NCBI GenBank assembly: GCA_030704615.1
Contig: CM060734.1
Location: forward strand, 34,240,042 to 34,304,041
From: Takakia lepidozioides
Lineage: Eukaryota; Streptophyta; Takakiopsida; Takakiales; Takakiaceae
DNA length: 64,000 nucleotides
Direction: 5' to 3'
In this document: piece after piece, positions 25,136 to 36,161 of the stretch
Position numbering within the stretch: the stretch's first letter is position 1
Layout of the letters: every line of letters begins with the position of its first letter
Translations under genes and position numbers: made by a program
The notes under the pieces: generated by a model
The model's database searches: none
Seen by the model: the letters and a program-made list of their open reading frames with translations, nothing else
What the model was told of the DNA's origin: nothing

Positions 25136-26796
25136 CTACGCCTTGTCCTGGACTTCTACTTTCTTGCGCATTTAAAAGTAGGCATTGAAGCTTCAATGTG
25201 TTACACTAGAAGTGTAGCCGTCGCCACTAAGCCCTAGTTTGTCGGGATTGACAGGCGCTTTTTCAATTTGTCCTTCTCCTTATATAGAGGTGAATCGCAC
25301 CAGTCCGTTGCAGGCCACCCCCTCTACTCCGCACCTGTGTCTATCTATCTGTCCTCCATGAACCCTCGTTGTTCAGATCGTCAAAAAATATGAAACTACA
25401 CCAAAGTCTTCTCCCGCAAAATAAACCTTCGTCGGTCACCAGGGCAACGTAAACCTTGAATAAGATTGATACTTCAAGGAGGCTCTGCGACACGCGAATT
25501 CGAATTAGCTGAAATAAACAGCTCTGCTACAGAAAGCGAGGCCAGAGAGCGACAACTTAGTCCTCGTTACTTTCTCTCACTGATTCTGCAATTTGAAGCG
25601 CCCTACCGACCGAATTTTTGCACTGAAATCCCGCCGAAATCACTTTTTGCACACCATTCCCAGGAATTTAGGAGACCAAGACAGGCAGTATGAAGCGAGA
25701 GCAACAGGCGCAAACACGAAGGAAGAGAAGTGGGACCAGAGCTATGGCGGCAGACTTGTGTGTGAGGAGCGGGAGTCCGGAGGCTGAGAAAATGCCTTTA
25801 ATCACTAAACTAACAGACCCTCATTAAGTTAGGGCAACCCTAGGGTTACTTTGAGGGAAATTTGCTGAACGAAGCCTGGATGAATAAGGATCCGTTTGCA
25901 ATTGTGGATGGACGACTGTTCTCACGCTTACACTTGGCACCAGTTGAATAGCTAAGGATACAAAAGTGTGAAAATAACTATGTGGGGTCCCACGTGGCTA
26001 GAGGACATTGGTAGTATGGAGACAGCCAGGTGGCCCTATGGTTCCCGCGTCGATTTAGGGTTGGAAGATTGTGGACAGGGGCATATTCGGGGGTACTTAG
26101 TGAAGAGGAGGAGAGCTTAGTCAGCAAAGGGAGAGTGGAGGGAGGCTACGTGGGGGTGCGTAACAGTTCCAGAAGCTATTTGTCAGTGTGTCTCACGGAC
26201 ACCTTCCAGGCAACCAGCTCCACTTTGACTCACAATTTGCATGCAGCACTGCTCAGTCTTTGCCAAATAAAGCGCTTCCATAGTCGTGAGGCCTTGCAAT
26301 TTCATTAGCCCCGTGGGCTTGGAGAGATCCAGATAGGCGACAAGTCACGTGCAAGGGAACGAGTGAAGAAGTTAATGAGTGAAGAAGTTTGTTGTGAATT
26401 TGTCTGTGTTGCTTGGGAGCTTGGTTGAAAGGAGAGAGAGAGAGAGAGAGGGAGAGAGAGAGAGAGAGAGACTGGGTGGATCAAGTCACATTTCACTTTT
26501 TTATGTTTTGGTGCTCTGGAAGAACTCGGTGCTGAGTTGGAGAGCGGGAGGAGCTTGCCAATAGGAGCGTTCAAAGTCCAGTTCAAAGTCCAGGTCGGTA
26601 TGCAAGTCTGTGAGAGGTAGAGGCAAGAGTCGGTCGTTGCTTGCATTGTTCATAGGCTTCAGCAGTGATCAGCTCAGCTGCATCAAGGCTTAAGCCCAGC
26701 AGAGAATCTTTGGGAAGGAGCTTTTGGGGTTGCTTCTCAAAGCGGTGGAGTGATCAACCCATCGTGGGTTTTGTTTCCTGGGTTCTGCTTTGAAAT
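25136..26796. promoter_or_regulatory. Shared upstream region of the divergent carrier and LDH genes
   Basis: The carrier (minus, start 25135) and LDH (plus, start 26797) are divergent, so this 1.66-kb interval should hold both promoters and the LDH leader. A GA-rich tract at 26431-26471 probably lies in the LDH 5' UTR. No TATA box could be assigned with confidence, and no protein-like frame is seen. Confidence 0.45.
26431..26471. repeat. GA microsatellite in the probable LDH leader
   Basis: About 40 bp of nearly pure GA repeat, 326 bp upstream of the first LDH start codon. GA/CT tracts are frequent in plant core promoters and leaders; a role here is inference. Confidence 0.7.
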
Positions 26797-28374
26797 ATGA
26801 GTTTCCCGATTGCAGAGACAATTCAGAAATTCCGCAACACTTGTCCGACGCACGGGAGACTTCAGACAATCAGCGTCGCTTGGCCGATGCATTTGTTCCT
26901 GGCGCCGGCAGTCAATGTGCACGTTCCTCCTTCAATATCAAGACTTCCAAAAACTTTCCTGGGTCAACCTTGTGCCTTGATTCTGAACGTGCATTCCCTC
27001 ATGACAAACAAGCAGAAGATTGTGTTCGACTGGCGCGCCGAAGCGACAGATACCCAATCCGAATCGGCTATCAAAGTGGCAGAGAATATAGCCAATGCCC
27101 TGTTCCTACCAATTCCTGGATCGGGTCCTGCCTACAAGGTGAAGAGGACTTCAAAAATCACAGTGGTAGGTGTTGGAAATGTGGGCATGGCCTGCGCGCA
27201 GACGATCTTAACGCAAGACCTGACTGACGAGCTTGCTTTGGTGGATGTTGTACCTGAGAAACTGAGGGGGGAGATGCTTGATCTCCAGCACGCGGCCTCC
27301 TTTCTTCCAAGGGCTAAAATTTCAGCGAACACAGATTACAAGGTATCCGAGGGATCGGACGTCTGCATTGTAACAGCCGGAGCTAGGCAGAGAGACGGAG
27401 AGTCGCGGCTCGATCTTGTGGAGAGAAACGTCGCTGTTTTCAAGCAGATAATACCACAGTTGGTGAAGTACAGCCCCGACACAATTCTTCTGATAATTTC
27501 AAACCCAGTTGATAGTTTGACATATCTTTCGTGGAAACTCTCAGGCCTTCCTCCCAATCGAGTCATAGGCAGCGGGACGAACCTCGACACCTCGAGGTTT
27601 CGGTGGCTGATTGCAGATCATTTGGATGTGAACGCTCAAAATGTGCACGGCTACATCATTGGCGAGCATGGTGACAGTTCAGTTCCTCTATGGTCTACTC
27701 TCAGTGTGGGGGGCGTGCCACTCATACGATTCTTGGATCATAAGGGCATTCAGTACAACGAGGAGACACGGGAAGAGTTACACAGGTACGAGTTGTTTGG
27801 TTCTCCCTTTTCGCTCCTTCCTCTAGATATGAGTGTCTAAGGCAGATGAGTTCCTTGTCGGAAGTTCTCACGGAGCTTTGAGCTGGGCTTTTTCTTTCTC
27901 TGATTTCTCAGTATGGAATGCTTTAATTCCTCTTCCCTCTGGGCCTCCTGTGGATGATTTGAAATTTGCTAAGTTGGCACTCTCTTTGTCTAGTTATATT
28001 GTGGGTCTCTTGGCCGGTTTTTTGTGAGTGCAGTGCAAGCTGATGGTTTGGAACTGAATAAACATTGCAGGATGGTAGTGGATGGGGCCTATGAAGTGAT
28101 AAAACTGAAGGGCTATACATCCTGGGCTGTCGGGTATGCGGTTGCTAGCCTCGTGAAGAGTTTGTTGCGAGACCAGAGACGGATTCATCCTGTATCTGTT
28201 TTGGCCAAGGGATTTCATGGCATTGAAGAAAATGTCTTTCTGAGTCTACCTGCAGAGCTGGGCCGGTCAGGAATACAGGGGGTCCTCGATACCCCCCTCT
28301 CAAGTCAAGAGAGAGAGAAGCTCCTGCACTCGGCCAAAGTTCTGCATGATATCCAGTCCAAATTGGGTATCTGA
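26797..28374 (+). CDS. LDH: L-lactate dehydrogenase, two exons
   Basis: NADH-dependent reduction of pyruvate to lactate, the cytosolic fermentation step. Exons are 26797-27785 and 28071-28374. The junction CAC AG|G ATG restores the frame and gives 430 residues. Residue numbers count from 26797. The dinucleotide fold starts at VVGVGNVGM (about 123-131). The specificity loop [10 protein letters not shown] carries Gln198, the lactate- rather than malate-type residue, and loop Arg204. Asp264 and Arg267 lie in NLDTSR, and the catalytic His291 in GEHGDSS. The protein ends SKLGI, as plant LDHs do. Compared with the usual plant length of about 350, there is an N-terminal surplus. The in-frame Met at 27001 would give 362 residues and is the more conventional start. 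The first 68 residues may be leader translation or a targeting extension. Family assignment is secure; the start is not. Confidence 0.93.
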
Positions 28375-29668
28375 AACTCTCTTACCAGCAGGAACTGACA
28401 GTGACAGAGGGAGACAAAGCATTGTTCTTTGGCAATGGCTAGCAGGTCATGTGTATCTTCCGAGAGGAGACTAGCAAGGCCCAATAATCGTCAATACATC
28501 TGAAGATATCCTGGAAAGAGGAATCCATGTCGAGATTATCAAGCACAGGCTCTTAAGCATGGGTTACAAATGCTTGTGCTTGGAAGCTGGATTTTCATGT
28601 CAACAGCTCCACCAAGCAGGTGAACTGTAGATTGCAGAGGAACTTGGAGTTGAAATAGGGACGACATGTTTTGCCCACTGTAAATTGTATGTTACTCAGC
28701 AAGGAAGAAAGAGACAGGATATATAACCCAGCTGCACGCATAGTATTCAGCGCTGGTGAAACAATATGAAGTTTGAGCTAAGCAACCCCCTTTACAACCG
28801 CCTTGGAAAACCTTCACATGATACTCCGCTCCAAGCTCTTCCGAGCACACTACTTCCACCGATCTAGATGGTGACGGACAGAGGACAGGAGAATCTTCAA
28901 CTTTACCTTACCCTTAGCAAAGTTGACGTTCATGTGTGGTACAGGGTGTTCTCCAGAAGAGGGCAGTGTTTTCAGTCACTGGAAGTTTTGTGTAATCAAA
29001 TTGTTTGCATGCTTGGAGAGATCATCAATATTTGAATCAAAATGTGCCTACCTAGAGACTTGGACAAAGTAATTTTTGATATCACAACATTGGCAGTCAA
29101 ACCATACAGGATGCTAATAAAAGCACTTCGGATTAATAATTCCATACTATGGCAGCTTCTCCAAAAACCGACACAAGGCAAACATTGCTTGGGTGTTATG
29201 TGGAAAAGAGAGATGAGAACTATACATTACAACAAGTGTAGGTGCCCAAACTTGCATCTTCTCCTCACTATTTTGGCCAAATGATTCTGCAGCTTCCCAG
29301 AGGAGTAGTCTATCCCTAGGCAGCATGCATCATACATTCAAGGATGTTCTGCCCATGTGTTGAGCTTGCCTTGGGTGGGAAGGTCAACTTGTAGGAAATT
29401 CTTTGAAGTATTGATGTTTGAAGAGCTGCTTCACATCTCAATCTGATGTAAACTTGGGTTGCAGTCTGAAAATTATCGGCCCAATTCATCAAGAACCACT
29501 TCCCGATACATTGAAGTCAAATGCATTGACAGAGATCTAACTGGACCCAAATGCCTACCTTTAACACTTTCCAAAACGCATAGGTGCGACCTACTGGGTA
29601 AAATGTAGCTTGAGATTGGCAGGTGCAGAATGTGGTTTATTACAAACCCGCCTCGCATGGTAAGGGCA
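28375..29668. other. 3' flank of LDH, no further gene seen
   Basis: Probably begins with the LDH 3' UTR. A frame on the minus strand at 29473-29593, ending LDELGR, might be a C-terminal exon of the S24/S26-like gene upstream, but this is not established. Confidence 0.3.
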
Positions 29669-29826
29669 ACCATTACGTCCCAGAAGACCACTGGACATCC
29701 CGTCAACGCTAATTATCATCATTATCAGTGTACCTCATTATTGGCCCACCATTACGTCCCAGAAGACCACTGGACATCCCGTCAACGCTAATTATCATCA
29801 TTATCAGTGTAACTCATTATTGGCCC
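29669..29826. repeat. Two-copy 79-bp tandem duplication
   Basis: Copies at 29669-29747 and 29748-29826 start ACCATTACGTCCCAGAAGAC and differ at very few positions, so the duplication is recent. It contains the short internal repeat ATTATCATCATTATC. Confidence 0.85.
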
Positions 29827-30988
29827 GTCATCTCATCAACGTCAAGCTCAACAGCCAAAACAGGAGAGTCGTCGTGCATAGCCTCTTCACTGAAAGCAGA
29901 CAGGAACATCAGCTTAGGTGGAGCTAGAGTCTGAAGAAGCCCATACAATCCGTGCCCTTTGTGTCATTGGAAACCAGGGCCCTCTCACCACTAGTAGGAA
30001 GCCATTCGAGATATATATCTCTTTGCCACTACTCATATTGCATCCCTGTGACCACTGGCCTAGTTGGAAATAGCTCTCCAGCATGAGTGACCCTCTGCAC
30101 AGAACTGCACTCCTTCTCTCACAGCCAAAAATCCTGTTGCAACATTGAGCTATGTGAATGACACCAAGAGAAAGAGACAGCAGGGTTTTCCATTCCTCAC
30201 CTGTTTTGGACAAAGCCATGTTCACGCGGTGAGCGACTGCAATAAATAGCTCGCCCCTCAATATTGTTCAACGGTAAGGGCCCAAAGGTCCTGCTGTCTG
30301 CAGCGTCCTGCAATTCCCACATAGACATAACACCACCAATAATGTGCCTTGATCTATGGAAGAGGAGCTCACAGTCACCTTGAGGGCAGACAGGTGATTA
30401 CTGGCGTGGTGCCAACCTGGTTATGTTGCATAAGATAAAAGTACTTCCAGGAAGTTCAACCTAAATAGATATTTTGACCTCTGACTACCATCCTACCAGC
30501 GAAATTGAGCTGCACTATGGGTCACCTTCAAACAAATCTGTATAGATCACCTACGATCACCTTTTTTGTGGGTGGACAACTCTCACATACCGTCATGACA
30601 ATAGACTCCATGTTCGTCATGCAACCTGTGCGTCATGATGGGAACAAGAGTACAAAATGTGCGGCCCTCATGGGCAGTAGTTGCACCACCCTCATCCACT
30701 TAAAAAGGCCAAGTCTCTAAAGATGGAGGAGATACAGATGAGAGAGGGACTGAAGACGTACTGTATTGAAAAAGCATTTACCAAGAGAAGTCCCACTACA
30801 GGAGTGAGCCTTGTGGCCCCCCAGTTTGATCTCATGGTCCCCCTCCCCCACTTCCCTGCTGTTCTGCTTCACTCACACAGGGGACAGGGAGACGTCCACA
30901 AAGCTACAGCATGCAAGAACATCATCACTCTCAAACCTTATGTCAATAGATGAGCTGGGACCTACAAGGCTCATCGCCTTACCGGTAC
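29827..30988. other. Intronic or intergenic DNA, exons unresolved
   Basis: The S24/S26-like gene on the minus strand must continue into this interval or beyond, because its third exon ends at 30989 with a good donor and no stop. No downstream exon could be placed with matching phase and family sequence. Confidence 0.3.
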
Positions 30989-32160
30989 CTTGGGACTTAA
31001 TGAATCATTGTCACAAAGCACCCAGCAAGTCCCTGCATCAAGCCGAAATGGCTCATCGTTATCATTCGTAGACAACATCTCCGCTCCTTCCAAAGCTGCA
31101 ACCCGTCGCACCAACTTCCTTCCTGGGTTCTCTGGATCCTTCAACATCACTACGTCCCCCACAAATACCGACCTGTACAAAAAAAAATTCAGTTATTAGA
31201 AGATAATTGGCAGTGGCTCAAGTGCTTTCCCCTTGTTTGATATTTCACTGTGTGGCACTCAATGTAGTACATGTCTGGTAAGGCATCTTGCGAGGAAAAT
31301 TTTAGCTTGTACTGATAAGTGAAAAGCAGTGGATTGCATGAATATCACTCGCAAAAGAAGAGATGGTCTACCTTGTGCTAGGCCTTGGAAGCAATCGAAT
31401 GAGCAAAGTCTCCCCCTGACTAGCAAATGTGGGAATCATCTCCTCACCTTTGATGAGACATTTGAATGTAAGGCGACCTTGTAGTATATTTTTCATAACA
31501 TGGTCATAGACTTCCTTCTCCTTGATGTCACCCAACTCATAGCTCTGTATTCATTACCCCAATTGGGACAAAGACCATCAGTCTGTGGATCAATGAGGGG
31601 AACCCAAGAGAGATTGTACTCATAAGACGTTGTTTGCCGTAGCCTTGTGGCCATTGACCCCGCGCCCAGTTTGAGCGGGAAACCGAGAGAGAGACATAAA
31701 GAAAGAAAGAGGATAACCTTGACCTCCCTTCATAAGTTGTGTTGGCATAAATCCTGTTTCTGGAGCCTGCTTGCCAGAGAAAAAGTCACAAAGACACCAA
31801 AATGAAAGAAGTGAACTGAAGGAAAGGCATCAAAAACATATCTCCAAAAGGCTGCAGCTAAAAGGATAAGGGCTTTTTGACCATATCATGTGCACGGTCT
31901 GTTTGGAAACTCCCCGGAGACCATCTATAGGTTATTCGTGTGAAACTCAGCTTGGCAATGCCATACCCTTAGTAAGCAGCCAACAGCATTCGGACTATGA
32001 CCGTTCACTGGAGGACTGACCTCGGCATCTTCCATGCTAGTCACGTTCTCTGAGGAAAAGGCAGGACAGAAGGGTGGCAAGAACAAACCCGTATGCTTTG
32101 GGCGATCGAAGCCCTTAACTTCGTTAGCAAGTATCGAGCCCAAGTCACTGGAGACCCCAT
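30989..32160 (-). CDS. S24/S26 signal-peptidase-like protein, first three exons
   Basis: Exons 32089-32160, 31372-31544 and 30989-31172 join in frame: CATACGG|GTTTG donor, ATACAG|AGC acceptor, then ACAAG|GTAGAC to TTGTACAG|GTCGG. They encode about 143 residues. The start MGSPVTWARYLLTKL, the middle LQGRLTF...KGEEMIPTF and the third exon SVFVGDVVMLKDP...LVRRVAALEG line up with the plant family of Arabidopsis At2g31140/At1g06200 (recalled), related to mitochondrial inner-membrane protease and type I signal peptidase. Active members have Ser in GxSMxPT and Lys in a KR(V/I) motif. Here these read GEEMIPT and RRV, so neither catalytic residue is present. The same substitutions are, to my recollection, found in the Arabidopsis relatives. 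Exon 3 ends CCCAAG|GTACCG and the C-terminal exon(s) further downstream were not located. A LINE stub lies in intron 1. Confidence 0.8.
31616..31682 (-). mobile_element. LINE 3' end stub in intron 1 of the S24/S26-like gene
   Basis: A 67-bp match to the 3' terminus of the LINE at 38391-39695. On the plus strand it starts GTACTCATAAGACGTTG and runs to GTTTGAGCGGG. Both flanks are GAGA-rich, so a target duplication cannot be read cleanly. Confidence 0.8.
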
Positions 32161-34262
32161 TTTCACTCCTCGCTCCCAACAGAATCTCAGAGCTCTGCAC
32201 CGCGCATCTCCCTTACGATTTAATCCCAGCCGATTCTTCCATCACAGCTGGACACCTTAAACCCACACTCCGTTCCCCTATCCCAATGCTAGAGCTGAGG
32301 TTGGAATATCTAATTAGAAACGAGAACGAGAATTATGCTTGCAGTTCAAACGTTCAAACTTCGCTCTTCGTCATCGAGGTTCGAGACTACAAATCATCAA
32401 ACCCTAGTTTCGGAGACGCACCAGAAAGATTCTGAGACTATGGAATCCACAGAATCAAGAAATTGGCCGCAGAATAATAGCTCAAGAAGTTCTCTTCAGA
32501 TTGTGAGACACGCCCTCAATCCCATGGCCGAGGTACACATTAAGGTTTTCATTGCCACAAGAGAAACCAAGGACGCTTGCATGGAAAGATCGTTGGAATT
32601 GCCTTGTGGCATCCACACACGAGAAGACTACTCCATGAAGTCAATAGCAAAGAAACAACACAAGAGAGAAAGAGAGAGATACAAACATAAAATGAGAGAG
32701 ACGAAGAGAAATGAGGTGAACATGAACAGTGCTCGAGTGACTTGGTTTAAATAAGTTGTTCAACTTCGTTAATAAACAAACGAATTGTGTCGATGGCCGC
32801 CATCCACAGAGTCGGATGCTCACTTACAGCGTTGGTGGGAGACCTTCCCAAGTGGTCATGCCCTTTGGGCATCTACCCAAGAACCGTGGGGGCTCCCATC
32901 ACCACGGGCGCAGACTTGATTCGTCAGACTTTGCAGATTTACGGTGAAATTTTTTACAAGTTTGCATGGGCAGAAGGGACTATCTTCCTCACCCTCGCAA
33001 AGATAGTTAGACTTTGTCTGTGTGATTGATCCCCTTACTTCCTGGTGCCCCTAGTGAGACTGCAAAGTGTGAATGCCACAGGGCTGGCATGCTTACTTGT
33101 TCGGTTCTGTTTGTGGGCAGAGTTGTCAATACTAATCTGCTGGTTCAGATGATCACTTGCCGCACCACATTTCCCAGCACTTGGTCACGTCACTCACTCT
33201 GTGATCCGTTTGTCTTACGGTTGGTAGATCTTCACAAGATCGCAGTGATTTTCTTGGGAGGTGGTTTTTTTTAAACAATGATTCCCAGCTTCCATTCAAT
33301 GAGAGAAACCTAGGTCTGTAACGGATTCGTGTATTCGGAACAGAAGCGAAGCAGCATGGCATGGCACATAAGATTGTGTAGCAGTCACGCAACACATGAC
33401 ATCCTCAGCAATGCAGACATGACTGCAGACATGCAATAGGACTACATCGAATTTGCAATTGCAGTACGTCATAGTATGTGAATACGGTAACGATGCTGGT
33501 CTTTTCAAACTTGGAACGAAGGCATAGAGAAGCTCGAGTGACAGGGAAGTTAGAGAATCTTTGGGGTTTCTCTTCCCACAAAGGCGAAGTATGAATCGAA
33601 TCATCAAGATTTATGTGGGACAAGTTTGCTGCCACAACACCATCTTATGACCACTCCAGTCTTCCACATTTATGAAGGCTACCCACAACTGAGTCATAAG
33701 GTTTACGAGCAACAGGATGTGATTGTCCGTGGATCTCAAGGCGATTACATCAACGCTCCATCATCGGTGATACTCCACGGACAACATGGATGGAAGAACG
33801 GACAAGAATGTACGTGTCCAGATAGAAAGACAAACATTACTCTGCCCGAACTGATTCCTGAGGTGATTGCATAAAAAAAGATAAAGTCCCTTGATATATT
33901 CTGATCTTGCGTGTTGTCCGAAACTCACACCATCCCAAAACAGGCGGTGCAATGAGCAAATTACACGACGATCCATGCAAGAATCTTGAGCTTCCAAAAG
34001 GCAGGGCTACAGTGCATGGATGCGTCTTGTTTGTGTTGTGCATTGAACACGTGGAAGTGTTAAATGGAGGCTGGTGAGACTCTTGTTTTTCCACAGATTC
34101 TCTCGATTTGAAGTTGGATGCCAGGGATAGTAGATCTGGGCATGCTCGGCTTGCTTTCCTTTACATGCAATCAATTTGAGGCAAATTATGGTGATTGCAG
34201 GATCTATCTGGCCGTTATGGGGGCAATTATCCGGTACGTCGAGGAGGCAGCAAGTCCTGAGC
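32161..34262. other. Promoter region of the minus-strand gene and upstream DNA of the GH5 gene
   Basis: The interval just above 32160 should contain the leader of the S24/S26-like gene. Short frames at 32335-32754 and 33626-33874 show no family features. No transposon was recognised. Confidence 0.35.
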
Positions 34263-36161
34263 ATGATAATTCGACTCACCATGCTTATATTCCTGGTGTC
34301 GCTGATCCTACCAAGCATCGTGAAGGCAACTTCCGAATTTCATGTGGATGTAAAGAGTGGAAGAATCGAAGATAGCAGCGGTAGAGAGCGCATTTTTCAT
34401 GGCTTGAACGTGGTGATGAAGGGTTCACCGTGGCACCCACGTATCGATAGTTTCGATGCGCAGCTGTCCTTTGCAGATGCTGACATCGCCAATCTGCGGG
34501 GGTGGGGATTCACAGCGGTGCGCCTGGCTGTTATGTGGCCTGGAGTGGAGCCGCACCGCGGTCAAGTCAATCACACCTATCTCGCAATCATGCAGTCCAT
34601 TGTACAGAAGCTCCACTCCGCCGGCATCTACACTCTCCTTGAGTTCCACCAGGATCTCTTCTCCTCCCAGTTCTGTGGGGAAGGTGTACCTGCATGGGTG
34701 ATCAAAGACACACTCTTTGACTCGGATTTTGATAAGCACCTGCGAAAGGAAAAGATCGGTGATGGTATTCCCATTGGTAAACGGACTCACCATGACACGA
34801 CTGTAGGACCAGCTTCACATCCCCATGGATTTGCTTCATCATTTGTACTACAACAGAAGAATTGGGCAGGAAAAATTATTAGAGATGTATGGCGAGTTAA
34901 GGACGCAATCGGGGGCTGGCTCTCTTCCCGAAGTTTCTTGGCAAAGAGAAATGAGTATCTGCCCTCGTTTCCCGAACCACTGAATACTAGATGGCCCTTG
35001 GACCTCGACAAAGAACGGAGCCGAGGGCAACCTTCAACTGAACAATGCAGCAAACACACATGGTTTTGGTACTATTTCTCTTATGCAGTGTCACGAGCCT
35101 TTCAAGATTTATATGAAAACAGGTGGGGTTGGGCAGATTTGTTAGCACGGTACTGGCAGATAGTGGCAATGGCATTTCGGGACCAGCCTGGGGTGCTAGG
35201 GTACGAGCTGATGAACGAACCTTGGGCAGGGGACTTCTTTCACAATCCATTACTGATGCTCCCCGGTGTTGCAGATCGTCTGAATTTAGCTCCTTTTTAT
35301 GAGAAACTGCAATCTGCGGTGCGCTCTGTGGACCCTGATAGTATCTTGTTCATAGAGACAGTCACCTTTGAGGATGTGCGGTGCGGCTTTTCCACAATTC
35401 CAGGGGGAGCTCAGTTCCAGAATCGCACTGTGCTCAGCTACCACTACTATCGACCACCCAATTTGAGCCCGCGACAGGCATTTACAGAAAGGCTCCGCGA
35501 AAGCAAGAGGCTTGGGTGTGGGGCCATGCTTACAGAGTTCTTTGTTGCAAACAAAAACGATAAAAGAAACCGCAATGCCAGGTCCTTCGACTCCAAAGAG
35601 ATATGCAATGTCAAGCTGACATCTGCTTTCAGTGACAAGGTCGAACCGTGTAAAAAACACTACAAGGTTCTGAGAAGGAGAGGAGAGGATAGAGATAGCG
35701 TGGATGAGGTGTTGGCAGCAGCCGATGCGCATGTGCAGTCATGGATAGGGTGGGAATACAAGGCATTTTTCAACAAGACAGGGTCCATGGTGGACCAGTC
35801 CCTGTTCAACTCGGATGGGCATGTGAATTTGGTGCTTGCCCAGAAGCTGGCGCGCACGTACCCACATGCCGTGTTGGGCAGGATTGTGTCTTTCTCCTTT
35901 CACCCTCCTACATCTGCCTTCTCTTTAGTCTACATTGCAGCAAATCGACAGGAAGCAGATCAGACAGCAGTGAAGGAAGAGACCTGCACTGAGGTCTTTG
36001 TGCATCGCCCATTCTATTACCCATCTGGCCTAGACATCAAGGTAGATCGTGATTGTATCCTTGTGAGAGAAACAGAGAAAACCATTTTTTTCAGTCACTC
36101 ACAGGCTTGTGTAGGATTAACTATTGATGTGAGAATATCCAAAAGGTTACAAAGTTCTTGA
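34263..36161 (+). CDS. Endoglycoceramidase-like glycoside hydrolase (GH5)
   Basis: Endoglycoceramidases cut the bond between the glycan and ceramide of glycosphingolipids. This intronless gene gives 632 residues from the ATG at 34263, chosen because it opens with a signal-peptide-like stretch (MIIRLTMLIFLVSLILPSIV). A frame continues upstream to 34176, and Met at 34281 is also possible. Family motifs follow in order: FHGLNVVMK, LAVMWPGVEP, TLLEFHQD, FCGEGVPAW, WYYFSYAVSRAFQ. The acid/base Glu319 lies in GYELMNEPW and the nucleophile Glu425 in MLTEFF, followed by VQSWIGWEYK and a beta-rich C-terminal domain (ARTYPHAVLGR). Between VPAW and WYYF there are about 120 residues, and after Glu425 about 50 charged residues; both look like insertions relative to the microbial and animal enzymes I recall. 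The catalytic pair is intact, so activity is plausible. The substrate (plant glucosylceramide, GIPC, steryl glucoside) is unknown. Confidence 0.88.
   Translation: MIIRLTMLIFLVSLILPSIVKATSEFHVDVKSGRIEDSSGRERIFHGLNVVMKGSPWHPRIDSFDAQLSFADADIANLRGWGFTAVRLAVMWPGVEPHRGQVNHTYLAIMQSIVQKLHSAGIYTLLEFHQDLFSSQFCGEGVPAWVIKDTLFDSDFDKHLRKEKIGDGIPIGKRTHHDTTVGPASHPHGFASSFVLQQKNWAGKIIRDVWRVKDAIGGWLSSRSFLAKRNEYLPSFPEPLNTRWPLDLDKERSRGQPSTEQCSKHTWFWYYFSYAVSRAFQDLYENRWGWADLLARYWQIVAMAFRDQPGVLGYELMNEPWAGDFFHNPLLMLPGVADRLNLAPFYEKLQSAVRSVDPDSILFIETVTFEDVRCGFSTIPGGAQFQNRTVLSYHYYRPPNLSPRQAFTERLRESKRLGCGAMLTEFFVANKNDKRNRNARSFDSKEICNVKLTSAFSDKVEPCKKHYKVLRRRGEDRDSVDEVLAAADAHVQSWIGWEYKAFFNKTGSMVDQSLFNSDGHVNLVLAQKLARTYPHAVLGRIVSFSFHPPTSAFSLVYIAANRQEADQTAVKEETCTEVFVHRPFYYPSGLDIKVDRDCILVRETEKTIFFSHSQACVGLTIDVRISKRLQSS

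Noticed and set aside
29914-30261. Minus-strand frame containing RGPWFPM...ARIVW as the last exon of the S24/S26-like gene
   Set aside because: It resembles the end of the peptidase family loosely, but no acceptor gives the phase required by exon 3.
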